A stretch of 35,708 nt of DNA. Source: Nitrospinota bacterium (GTDB taxonomy: Bacteria; UBA8248). Made by a program: the position numbers and the translations under genes. The notes below the pieces were generated by a model that worked only from the letters and a program-made list of their open reading frames with translations, made no database searches and was not told the DNA's origin. This document shows, in pieces, positions 14,992 through 22,737 of this stretch. Within the stretch, counting starts at the first letter, position 1; every line of letters starts with the position of its first letter. The stretch covers positions 1 through 35,708 of the forward strand of contig JAPPHK010000246.1 of the NCBI GenBank assembly GCA_028820795.1, written 5' to 3'.

Positions 14992-16173
14992 TTGTCTGAA
15001 GAGCTGAATCCGCATCTGCGTTTGCTGCTGGGGCCCGGACCCAGCCCGGTTCACCCGAGAATCCTGAAAGCCATGAGCACCCACGTGGTGGGCCATCTGG
15101 ACCCCGATTTTCTCTCCGTCATGGACGATTGCCAGGTGATGCTGCGCGATCTGTTCAACACGGAGAACCAGGTGACCTTCCCCGTATCGGGCACGGGCAG
15201 CGCTGCGATGGAGGCTTCCGTCTGCAACATCGTCGAGCCGGGCGATAAGGCCATCATCTGCGTGAACGGCGTGTTCGGCGGAAGGATGAGCGACGTGGCG
15301 TCGCGCTACGGGGCGGATGTCGTCACGGTGGAGGCTCCCTGGGGGCAGCCCATCGACCCCGGGGACGTGAAGGCCGCGCTCGACGCGAATCCCGACGCCG
15401 TGATGGTGGGGCTCGTCCATGCGGAAACGAGCACGGGCGTGCTCCAGCCGATGGAGGAAATCGGCGCGATGTGCCGCGAACACGGCGCGCTCCTGCTGCT
15501 CGATTGCGTCACCTCCCTGGGCGGCGTGCCCGTGGAACTCGACAAATGGGGCGTGGAGGTCGCCTACAGCGGCACGCAGAAATGCCTGGCGTGCCCCCCG
15601 GGCGTCGCGCCCGTCACCTTCAGCGAACGAGCGCTCGGCAAGGTGCGCGAGCGAAAATCCAAGGTCACGAGCTGGTATTTCGACGTGAGCATGGTGGAGA
15701 AATACTGGGGCAACGAGCGCGTCTATCACCACACGGGTCCCATCTCCATGAACTACGCCATAAGAGAAGCGCTCCGGATCATCTTCGATGAAGGCCTCGA
15801 GGCGCGCTTTGCCAGGCACGCCCTGGCGAGCAAGGCCCTCCAGGCGGGCGTTGAGGCGCTCGGTCTTTCCATGTTCGCCCAGGAGGGCGCGCGCACGCCC
15901 ACGCTCAACACCGTCGCGCTCAAGGACGGTATGGACGACGGCGCCGTTCGCAAGAGTCTGCTCAACGATTTCAACATCGAGATCGGCGGCGGATTGGGTG
16001 CTGTGGCCGGCAAGATATGGCGGGTCGGGATGATGGGCCACGGGGCCACACAGGCGAACGTGGTCTACCTTCTTTCCGCGCTGGAAGTAATTTTCTCCAA
16101 ATTGGGGTATATTACACGGACTGGAGATGGTGTCGGGGCCGCGACGCAAGTTTACGCAGACGCGGCTTCCTGA
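14992..16173 (+). CDS. Class V aminotransferase (alanine/serine-glyoxylate aminotransferase type)
   Basis: This encodes a 393-residue PLP enzyme. The start is placed at TTG 14992 after GAGGGAAAA, which gives the typical N-terminus ending in LLLGPGPSPVHPRIL; a GTG at 14932 would add 20 unlike residues. Other hallmarks are FPVSGTGSAAMEA, VHAETSTGVLQP, the cofactor-contact LLLDCVTSLGGVPVELD and the PLP lysine K197 in SGTQKCLACPPG. Family members transfer amino groups between alanine or serine and glyoxylate, or handle hydrophosphonates. It may link to the dehydrogenase/CoA genes upstream only loosely. The tatA gene follows after 23 nt. Confidence 0.85.
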   Translation: MSEELNPHLRLLLGPGPSPVHPRILKAMSTHVVGHLDPDFLSVMDDCQVMLRDLFNTENQVTFPVSGTGSAAMEASVCNIVEPGDKAIICVNGVFGGRMSDVASRYGADVVTVEAPWGQPIDPGDVKAALDANPDAVMVGLVHAETSTGVLQPMEEIGAMCREHGALLLLDCVTSLGGVPVELDKWGVEVAYSGTQKCLACPPGVAPVTFSERALGKVRERKSKVTSWYFDVSMVEKYWGNERVYHHTGPISMNYAIREALRIIFDEGLEARFARHALASKALQAGVEALGLSMFAQEGARTPTLNTVALKDGMDDGAVRKSLLNDFNIEIGGGLGAVAGKIWRVGMMGHGATQANVVYLLSALEVIFSKLGYITRTGDGVGAATQVYADAAS

Positions 16174-16196
16174 GCGTTCGCCATAGGAGTTTTTCG

Positions 16197-16397
16197 ATGT
16201 TTCCGATGAATATGGGCATTCCCGAGCTTCTGGTCATCCTCGCGATATGCGTGCTGGTCTTCGGCGCGAAGCGTCTGCCCGAGATCGGCTCGGGCCTCGC
16301 TCGCGGTATCAAGAGCTTCAAGAAGGGGATGAGCGACGAGCCGGAACTGCCCGAGAAGAAAGAGGCGTCCGCCGCCGGAGAGGGCGACAAGGGCTGA
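16197..16397 (+). CDS. tatA: Sec-independent translocase subunit TatA
   Basis: This encodes a 66-residue protein with one N-terminal membrane helix (MGIPELLVILAICVLVFG), the FG-x-KRLPEIGSGLARGIKSFKKG hinge and amphipathic helix, and a charged, flexible tail. TatA forms the pore of the twin-arginine pathway, which exports folded proteins, including many molybdenum enzymes. AGGAG precedes the ATG at 16197. No tatB or tatC is in the window. Its location directly before the molybdenum-cofactor genes fits with Tat export of Mo enzymes. Confidence 0.92.
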   Translation: MFPMNMGIPELLVILAICVLVFGAKRLPEIGSGLARGIKSFKKGMSDEPELPEKKEASAAGEGDKG

Positions 16398-16456
16398 AGA
16401 GCCGGTTCGCCTTTAGGCCCGCGCGTGAATTCCGAGGCGTCGCGTTCCTCATCGGC

Positions 16457-16598
16457 GGGGCGTTTTCTCAGACAGGAGATGTCGGGTCCGCGTGCTTTGT
16501 AAACAGCAGCGGGTGATGGGTGGGTAGAGCCTCGCGGGATGCGGCGCTGTTCTCCGCCGTCAAGGGGCGCGCCGGTTGAAGCCTCCCGCGAACGCCCC
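16457..16598 (+). ncRNA. Structured leader RNA upstream of moeA, candidate cofactor riboswitch
   Basis: A 142-nt domain is closed by a perfect 8-bp stem: GGGGCGTT (16457-16464) with AACGCCCC (16591-16598). Inside it, three arms can form. The first is GACA/TGTC at 16471-16483. The second pairs CCGC-G-TGCT with AGCA-GCGG around TTGTAAAC (16488-16513). The third is a perfect 7-bp stem CGCGGGA/TCCCGCG (16533-16539 with 16584-16590), enclosing a CGGCG/CGCCG hairpin (16542-16559). It is followed by an intrinsic terminator and then moeA. This is the layout of a riboswitch. The Moco RNA motif is the obvious known candidate, but I cannot confirm identity from sequence alone. Confidence 0.5.
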
Positions 16599-16611
16599 TT
16601 ATGTTTTGCGA

Positions 16612-16646
16612 CCAGCCCTGCGCGCGCAGCGGTTGGTTTTTCTTTT
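16612..16646 (+). terminator. Intrinsic terminator between the leader RNA and moeA
   Basis: CCAGCC (16612-16617) pairs with GGTTGG (16631-16636), continued by TGC/GCA inside, and is followed immediately by TTTTTCTTTT. The arrangement is a standard Rho-independent terminator only 14 nt before the moeA start and 14 nt after the structured domain. It would switch moeA transcription off unless an alternative fold forms. Confidence 0.6.
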
Positions 16647-16659
16647 CCGGAGATGTTCG

Positions 16660-17901
16660 ATGGAATTCTTCAAGGTCGTATCGCCCGAAGAAGCAATAAG
16701 CGCACTTCAGGGCTTCCGTGCTTTGCGGATGGAGAGCGTCTCTTCTTTCGACGCCGTGGGCCGTGTCCTGGCCAGTGACGTTCACTCTCCCGTCGACCTG
16801 CCCGATTTCCCGCGCGCCACGATGGACGGCTATGCTTTGAGAGCCTCTGATTCCTTCGGCGCGGGCGATGCCATTCCCGCCTATCTCGATATCATCGGGC
16901 AGGTGCCCATGGGGGAGGCGCCCGGTTTTTCGGTAGGCCGGGGCGAGGCGGCGCGCATCCTGACGGGCGGCATGGTGCCGGAGGGCGCCGACGCCGTGGT
17001 GATGGAGGAGTTCACCTCGGCTCCCGACGCGGAGACTTTGGAGGTCCGGCGTCCCGCCGCCGTGGGCGAGAACGTACTTGGCATTGGCGATGATCTCGAA
17101 AAAGACGAGTTGATCCTGGGGGCGGGCGCGCGCTTGAGGAGCCAGGACGTGGGCGCGCTCGCGGGCGTTGGGGTCACGTCGGTGGAAGTCCACCGCCGTC
17201 CCAGGGTGGCGATACTGCCCACGGGCGATGAATTGGTCGACCCGCGCGAGGCGCCCCGCGCGGGCCAGGTGCGCGACATCAACCGCTTCTCCCTCGCGGC
17301 GGGGGTGGTCGAGGCGGGTGGCGAACCCGAGACCGAAGATATCCTCCCGGACGATCTCGAAGTCATCAAAGAGCGTCTCGACCGAGCGGTGAATCGCGCG
17401 GACGTCGTGCTCATCTCGGGCGGAAGCTCCATGGGGCTGCGCGACTACACGGTGGAGGCCATCGACTCTCTGGGCGAGCCGGGCGTTCTGGTGCACGGCA
17501 TATCTATCAAACCCGGCAAGCCGACCATCATCGGTCGCATCGTACGTGGCGGGGAGGACAAGGCCGTCATCGGCATTCCGGGGCATCCGGTTTCAGCGCT
17601 CATGATCTTTCACGCTTTCGTGCGGCCCGTCATCCGGCAGTTGAGCGGCGAAGTCGCCCGCACCGAAGCGGAAAGAGAAGGACTTGCAGCCACCCTGTCG
17701 AGGAACGTGTCCTCCGCTCCCGGTCGCGAGGATTTGGTTCGCGTCTCGCTCGAAGAGGGCGAGAACGGGCGTGTCGCCCATCCCCTGATGGGCAATTCCG
17801 CGATGATTTCGACCATGACGAAGGCGGACGGCTACATCACGATTCCCCTCGAAGCCGAGGGGCTGCGCGAGGGAGCGCAGGTGCGCGTGCATCTGTATTG
17901 A
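16660..17901 (+). CDS. moeA: Molybdopterin molybdenumtransferase MoeA
   Basis: This encodes 413 residues, the usual MoeA length. The start at 16660 has GGAG 8 nt upstream. Motifs are complete: PRATMDGYALRA near residue 51, GGMVPEGADAVVMEE, VAILPTGDELVDP, ISGGSSMGLRDYT, GISIKPGKPTI and GIPGHPVSALMIF. MoeA inserts molybdate (or tungstate) into adenylated molybdopterin to make Moco. It is the first of two MoeA paralogues here, followed after 42 nt by a MoeA-PBP fusion and then moaA. The structured leader and terminator upstream suggest control at the RNA level. Confidence 0.92.
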   Translation: MEFFKVVSPEEAISALQGFRALRMESVSSFDAVGRVLASDVHSPVDLPDFPRATMDGYALRASDSFGAGDAIPAYLDIIGQVPMGEAPGFSVGRGEAARILTGGMVPEGADAVVMEEFTSAPDAETLEVRRPAAVGENVLGIGDDLEKDELILGAGARLRSQDVGALAGVGVTSVEVHRRPRVAILPTGDELVDPREAPRAGQVRDINRFSLAAGVVEAGGEPETEDILPDDLEVIKERLDRAVNRADVVLISGGSSMGLRDYTVEAIDSLGEPGVLVHGISIKPGKPTIIGRIVRGGEDKAVIGIPGHPVSALMIFHAFVRPVIRQLSGEVARTEAEREGLAATLSRNVSSAPGREDLVRVSLEEGENGRVAHPLMGNSAMISTMTKADGYITIPLEAEGLREGAQVRVHLY

Positions 17902-17943
17902 TTGCATCTTTAAGCGTTTTTCTCATCGAATCAGGTGTAGACA

Positions 17944-19893
17944 ATGATCGATTTGCCCCTGGCCCAGGGGGGCCGGAAAATTTATCTCGAAAACATCCCG
18001 CGCGAAGAGGCGCTCTCGCGTCTTCTGGAGAAAGTGGCTGATTTCCGCTTAGGTGAAGAGGAAATCCCGACTCCAGAAGCACTCGGGCGCGTGACCTCGC
18101 GCGCCGCCTACGCAAGCATTTCCAGCCCGCATTTTCACGCCGCCGCCATGGACGGCTACGCTCTCGCCTCGGCGGAAACTTCAGGCGCCACGCCCGTTGC
18201 GCCCAGGGAGTTTCTCCTGGACGAGCAAGCCTACCCCCTCGATACGGGCGACCCGATGCCCGAGGGAACGGACTGCGTCGTCATGATCGAGCACGTTCAC
18301 GAGGCGACACCCGGCGCAATCCGCATCGAGGCGGCGCTATCGCCCTGGCAGAACGTGCGCGTGGCGGGAGAAGACGTTGTCGAAGGCCAACTCATCCTCA
18401 CGGCGGGGCACGTTTTGAGGCCCTATGATCTGGGCGCGCTTTTGGCTGCCGGGATCACGCGGGTGTGGGTGCGGCGGCGTCCACGGGTGGCCATCATCCC
18501 CACCGGGGATGAACTCGTTGAAGCGGGGGCCGATCTCAAGCCCGGCGATCTGGTGGAGTTCAACTCGAGCGTTCTGGCGGCCTTCATCACGGAGTGGGGG
18601 GGAGAGGCGCTTCCCGCCCCGATTCTGGAAGACAGATTCGAGGCCATAGAGGGTGCGGTTCGAGACGCGCTGGAAAGCGCGGACATCGTCCTGGTGAACG
18701 CGGGATCATCCGCAGGGCGAGAGGACTACACCGCCGCCGTCGTGGAGAGGCTGGGCGAACTCCTCGTGCACGGCGTGGCGATCTTCCCCGGCAAGCCCAC
18801 CATCCTGGGCGTTTGCGCGTCGGAATCGGGCGCGCGCAAGCCCGTTCTCGGGATTCCGGGCTATCCGGTCTCGGCGGTGCTGGCGCTTCAGGAGTTCGTG
18901 CGTCCGCTGATGGCGCACATGGCGGGAGCGGCGCCGGGCGAGGAGGAGCGCATCGGGGCTTTCATGAGCCGCAAGAGCGCCTCGAGGCTCGGGATGGAGG
19001 AGTTCTTGCGCGTGAAACTCGGCCGGGTGGGCGAGCGGATGGTCTGCCTCCCCGCCAAGCGCGGGGCCAGCGTCATCAGCTCGCTCGTGGAGGCGGACGG
19101 GGTGGTGCGCGTGCCCGCCCATTCGGAGGGAATCGAGACGGGCGAGGAGGTGACGGTCGAGTTGTTGAGGCCGCTCGCCGATATCCGGGGCAACCTGCTC
19201 ATGGCGGGCAGCCACGACAACGCGCTGGACCTCCTGGCGGACGAATTGAGAGCGCGCCACCACGACGCGCGTCTATCCGCCTCTGCGGTGGGTTCGCTGG
19301 CGGGCCTCATCGCCGTGCGCGACGGAGAAGCGCATATCGCGGGCAGTCACCTGCTCGACCCCGAGACCGGGGAATACAACTGGTACTATATCGAGCGCTA
19401 CCTCAAGGGCCGAGAGGTCGTGGTGGTGAATTTCGTCCAACGGGAACAGGGCATCCTCACGCCGAAGGGAAATCCCAAGGGAATCACAGGGATAGCCGGC
19501 CTGGGCCGCGGGGATGTCTCCATCGTCAACCGCCAGAGCGGGGCGGGAACGCGGGTGCTTCTCGATCACCTGATGGCGCGCGAGGGACTCACGTCCGGCG
19601 ACGTCAGGGGCTACGAGCGGGTGGAGACCACGCACATGGCGGTAGCCATGGCGGTGTCGGCGGGACGTGCGGACTGCGGTCTGGGGATTTCCGCCGCCGC
19701 CAGGATGTTGAACCTCGATTTCATTCCGCTGGAGCGCGAGCGGTTCGATTTCATCGTCCCGAAAGAGCATTGGGAGTCGCCCGCGATACGAAAGGTGATG
19801 GATATTTTGAGCGATGCGGCTTTTCGGGATGCCGTGGTTGCGCTCGGCGGGTATAATGCTGAGTTGACGGGCCAGGTGATGGCACCACCCTAG
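17944..19893 (+). CDS. MoeA fused to a C-terminal periplasmic-binding-protein-like domain
   Basis: This encodes 649 residues. Residues 1 to about 415 form a full MoeA (AAAMDGYALAS, GDPMPEGTDCVVMIE, VAIIPTGDELVE, VNAGSSAGREDYT, GVAIFPGKPTILG, GIPGYPVSAVLAL). From about residue 418 (IRGNLLMAGSHDNALDLLADEL) to the end, a type-2 PBP-like domain follows (IAGSHLLDPETGEYNWYYI, IVNRQSGAGTRVLLDHLM, VSAGRADCGLGI, FDFIVPKEHW). Without a signal peptide the PBP domain acts in the cytoplasm. In this known architecture it is thought to sense or deliver the oxyanion, but that is not proven. Having two MoeA genes fits separate molybdenum and tungsten handling (inference). Confidence 0.9.
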   Translation: MIDLPLAQGGRKIYLENIPREEALSRLLEKVADFRLGEEEIPTPEALGRVTSRAAYASISSPHFHAAAMDGYALASAETSGATPVAPREFLLDEQAYPLDTGDPMPEGTDCVVMIEHVHEATPGAIRIEAALSPWQNVRVAGEDVVEGQLILTAGHVLRPYDLGALLAAGITRVWVRRRPRVAIIPTGDELVEAGADLKPGDLVEFNSSVLAAFITEWGGEALPAPILEDRFEAIEGAVRDALESADIVLVNAGSSAGREDYTAAVVERLGELLVHGVAIFPGKPTILGVCASESGARKPVLGIPGYPVSAVLALQEFVRPLMAHMAGAAPGEEERIGAFMSRKSASRLGMEEFLRVKLGRVGERMVCLPAKRGASVISSLVEADGVVRVPAHSEGIETGEEVTVELLRPLADIRGNLLMAGSHDNALDLLADELRARHHDARLSASAVGSLAGLIAVRDGEAHIAGSHLLDPETGEYNWYYIERYLKGREVVVVNFVQREQGILTPKGNPKGITGIAGLGRGDVSIVNRQSGAGTRVLLDHLMAREGLTSGDVRGYERVETTHMAVAMAVSAGRADCGLGISAAARMLNLDFIPLERERFDFIVPKEHWESPAIRKVMDILSDAAFRDAVVALGGYNAELTGQVMAPP

Positions 19894-19910
19894 AGAAAAG
19901 GTTTTAGAAA

Positions 19911-20894
19911 ATGGCGTTATTCGATCGCTACGGGCGCGCGCACGATGACTTGAGAATCTCGGTGACGGACCGGTGCAACTTCCGGTGTTTCTACTGCATG
20001 CCCGAGGAGGGCATGACGTGGCTGCCCCACGATGAGGTTCTCAACTACGAAGAAATCACCCGTATCGTGCGCATCACCACCGAACTGGGTTTTACGAGCT
20101 ATCACCTGACCGGCGGCGAGCCGCTCCTGCGCAAGGACTTGCACCGCCTCGTCGAGCAGATGGTGGAAGTACAGCCCGAAATGGACCTGGCCCTGACGAC
20201 CAACGGCGTCTTTCTTCCGAAAATGGCGAAGGATCTCCACGCGGCGGGCCTGAGGCGCGTGAACATCAGCCTCGATTCCATGGACGCGGGCAAGTTCCTC
20301 TTCATGACGCGCCGCGACGTGTTCGGCCAGGTGATGGAGGGCATCGAGGCGGCGGCGGCGGCGGGATTCTCGCCCATCAAGATCAACGCGGTGGCGGTCA
20401 AGGGCCTGAGTGAGGAGGAGTTGCCGCGCTTCGCCAGGTGGTCGCGCGAGACGGGCCACATCGTGCGCTTCATCGAATACATGCCGCTCGATGCGGACCG
20501 CACCTGGGCGCACGAGAAGGTCTTGACTGCGGAGGAGATACTGGAAGGCCTCTCCGTCGAGGGTGAACTAGAACTCGTGAGCGGCCACCCCTCCGACCCC
20601 GCGACGCGCTACCGCTACAAGGACGGCAAGGGCGAGGTGGGCGTCATCGCCTCGGTCACGCGGCCTTTCTGCCAGGACTGCAACCGCATCCGTCTCACGG
20701 CCGACGGCATGGTGCGGACCTGCCTGTTCTCCACCACCGAGCACGACGCCAAGAAGCTGCTCAGGGGCGGCGCGACAGACGATGAGATAAAGGCCTGGCT
20801 CGCCGAGGTGGTGCTCACCAAGACGCCGGGCCACCTCATCGGCCAGAAGGAATTCGTCCAGCCCGAGCGCACCATGAGCGCCATCGGCGGCTAG
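19911..20894 (+). CDS. moaA: GTP 3',8-cyclase MoaA
   Basis: This encodes a 327-residue radical-SAM enzyme that catalyses the first step of molybdopterin synthesis, turning GTP into the 3',8-cyclo compound. The N-terminal iron-sulfur cluster site is C22-x3-C26-x2-C29 (DRCNFRCFYCMPEEG). The C-terminal cluster site is C254, C257 and C271 (FCQDCNRIRLTADGMVRTC). The required C-terminal GG tail is present (MSAIGG). It begins 17 nt after the MoeA-PBP gene and so shares its operon. MoaC, MoaD and MoaE are not in this window. Confidence 0.95.
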   Translation: MALFDRYGRAHDDLRISVTDRCNFRCFYCMPEEGMTWLPHDEVLNYEEITRIVRITTELGFTSYHLTGGEPLLRKDLHRLVEQMVEVQPEMDLALTTNGVFLPKMAKDLHAAGLRRVNISLDSMDAGKFLFMTRRDVFGQVMEGIEAAAAAGFSPIKINAVAVKGLSEEELPRFARWSRETGHIVRFIEYMPLDADRTWAHEKVLTAEEILEGLSVEGELELVSGHPSDPATRYRYKDGKGEVGVIASVTRPFCQDCNRIRLTADGMVRTCLFSTTEHDAKKLLRGGATDDEIKAWLAEVVLTKTPGHLIGQKEFVQPERTMSAIGG

Positions 20895-20939
20895 GCTTCC
20901 CGCATATCGATCTGAATTCGAATACTCAGGCGATGAAAC

Positions 20940-20965
20940 GGCGCCGGATTACGAGCGTCGGCGCC
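20940..20965 (+). terminator. Possible terminator hairpin after moaA
   Basis: GGCGCCG (20940-20946) pairs with CGGCGCC (20959-20965) around a 12-nt loop, 45 nt after the moaA stop. There is no T run next to it, so efficiency is uncertain. It lies at the edge of an AT-rich stretch. Confidence 0.4.
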
Positions 20966-20979
20966 TGTGAAGTTCATAG

Positions 20980-21362
20980 CTTATAGCGAAATTAGTTATC
21001 TTATAATTAAACTATAAATCTCCTAATTTCCTTATAATTCCTGCGCAGCATCCGCTTCAGAACTGATACTCACCTGAAATGGATCGGAACGGGAGTATTT
21101 CCCGAAAACGCGCATCCTGGTAGCAGCATTTCTCGATTATTTTGAAATTATCTATATTATATAATAATTATAACTCTTATAAGATTGTTATAAATTTCTG
21201 CGCTGAATTCAATGGGCAATTCACATGAGCGGTTGGTCGAAACAGAGCACTCGACCGAAAACAACAGACATCCCGGCGAAGAGATTTATTGAATTATTCA
21301 GAAATTAGCTATCTTATGAAGAAATTGTAAAGTATCTAATTTTAATATAAACTCATCACAAC
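20980..21362. other. AT-rich stretch with direct repeats before an orphan ATPase
   Basis: Base composition changes abruptly to AT-rich (TTATAATTAAACTATAAAT, TATATTATATAATAATTAT). A 17-bp direct repeat, GAAATTAGYTATCTTAT, occurs at 20988-21004 and 21301-21317 with one mismatch. The end contains TTGTAA and TATAAA hexamers that could be a promoter for the ATPase gene. No gene is supported. The block could be an integration junction, a promoter region of acquired DNA, or an unwinding region. Confidence 0.5.
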
Positions 21363-22559
21363 ATGGATCCGATACGAAACCCATATGCGCCTGGAGCGGG
21401 CACTCTTCCGCCGGAGTTGGCTGGCCGGGACGAGGTTCGTGAATCCGCGCGAGTCGCCTTGGAGCGGACCAGAATCGGACGCTCGACCAGGAGCTTCATG
21501 TTGGTCGGGTTGCGTGGGGTCGGCAAGACCGTGCTGTTGAACCTCATTCGGGAGCAAGCCGAGGCGAGCGGTATCTACGTTCTATCGATAGAAGCGCCCG
21601 AAAACCAATCGTTGCCCTCTATTTTGGCGCCTCGATTGTATACGGCTTTGCTGAAACTCTCGCGCAGGCGTGCGGCGAAAGAACTGGCGCAAAGAGCCTT
21701 GAGAGGGCTCGCGGGATTCGTGAAAGCCCTGAAAGTCACCTATCGGGACATAGAAGTGGGTTTGGACGTCAGCCCCGAACCCGGTCTGGCGGACAATGGA
21801 AACCTCGAAAGCGACTTGCAGGAATTGTTCGAGGCCATTGGGGCCGCCGCCCGGGCGGATGCGACCTGCGTGGTGTTTTTCTTCGATGAGCTCCAGTACG
21901 TACCCGAAGACCAATTGGAGGCCTTGATCATGGCGTTGCACCGGGTATCCCAACGGCAGCTTCCCGTGACCATGCTGGGGGCGGGGCTGCCCCAGGTGAG
22001 AGGCCGCATGGGAAAGGCGAAATCCTACGCTGAACGACTTTTTGATTTTTCCGAAATCGGGCCATTGTCTCCTGAGGACGCCAGACTCGCGATTGAAAAG
22101 CCCGCCAGAGAAGAGGGTGTGGAGATAGAACCTTTCGCTCTTGATGAAATCGTCTCCAATACTCGATGCTATCCCTACTTTCTTCAGGAATGGGGCAAGA
22201 ACGTGTGGGATGTCGCCAAGGGCTCTCCCATCACAGTTTCCGATGTGGAAATCGCCACCAGACAGGTCATCGCCGCTCTGGATCAGAGTTTCTTTCGAGT
22301 CAGGTTCGACAGACTGTCCCCCACGGAAAAAAGATATCTGCGAGCGATGGCCGATCTCGGTGCGGGGCCACATCGTTCAGGAGACATCGCTCAACAACTG
22401 AACCGCTTGGTAACCTCTCTGGCGCCCATTCGCAGTCAACTGATCAACAAAGGCATGATTTGGAGTCCGAGCCACGGCGATACGGCTTTCACCGTGCCCA
22501 TGTTCGATGAATTCATGCGGCGCATCATGCCCGGGGATGAATGGTTGTCTTCTGCCTGA
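21363..22559 (+). CDS. AAA-type ATPase with C-terminal winged-helix-like region
   Basis: This encodes 398 residues. Walker A is G49-LRGVGK-T56, and Walker B is VVFFFDELQ with D175-E176. A sensor-like segment follows at LPVTMLGAGLPQVRG. The N-terminus (NPYAPGAGTLPPELAGRDE) and the overall order match ORC1/AAA_16-type STAND-related ATPases. The last 100 residues (DRLSPTEKRYLRAMADLG, RSGDIAQQLN, IRSQLINKGMIWSPSHGDTAFTVP) look like a winged-helix DNA-binding domain. The protein is usually found as a single gene of unknown role. The AT-rich DNA in front suggests transfer. No partner gene is adjacent on the same strand. Confidence 0.75.
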   Translation: MDPIRNPYAPGAGTLPPELAGRDEVRESARVALERTRIGRSTRSFMLVGLRGVGKTVLLNLIREQAEASGIYVLSIEAPENQSLPSILAPRLYTALLKLSRRRAAKELAQRALRGLAGFVKALKVTYRDIEVGLDVSPEPGLADNGNLESDLQELFEAIGAAARADATCVVFFFDELQYVPEDQLEALIMALHRVSQRQLPVTMLGAGLPQVRGRMGKAKSYAERLFDFSEIGPLSPEDARLAIEKPAREEGVEIEPFALDEIVSNTRCYPYFLQEWGKNVWDVAKGSPITVSDVEIATRQVIAALDQSFFRVRFDRLSPTEKRYLRAMADLGAGPHRSGDIAQQLNRLVTSLAPIRSQLINKGMIWSPSHGDTAFTVPMFDEFMRRIMPGDEWLSSA

Positions 22560-22737
22560 AATTAGACGTTTCCCATGTCGCATCACACCGTATTCACAGG
22601 TCATTTTTTCTGGAACTTGGTCGTGTCTAAAAGCTGATATCCGTGACTTTGTGCTAAAATCGCGGGCACCGCCGCACAGGATACATCGGGCGAAAGTTTC
22701 GTTTTCGGCTTTCTCTTTTTGGAGGCGCGCGGAAAGG

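Noticed and set aside
14941-16149. A 402-codon minus-strand frame over the aminotransferase
   Set aside because: It is the complement of a complete class V aminotransferase with PLP lysine. The antisense product is compositionally unlike a protein.
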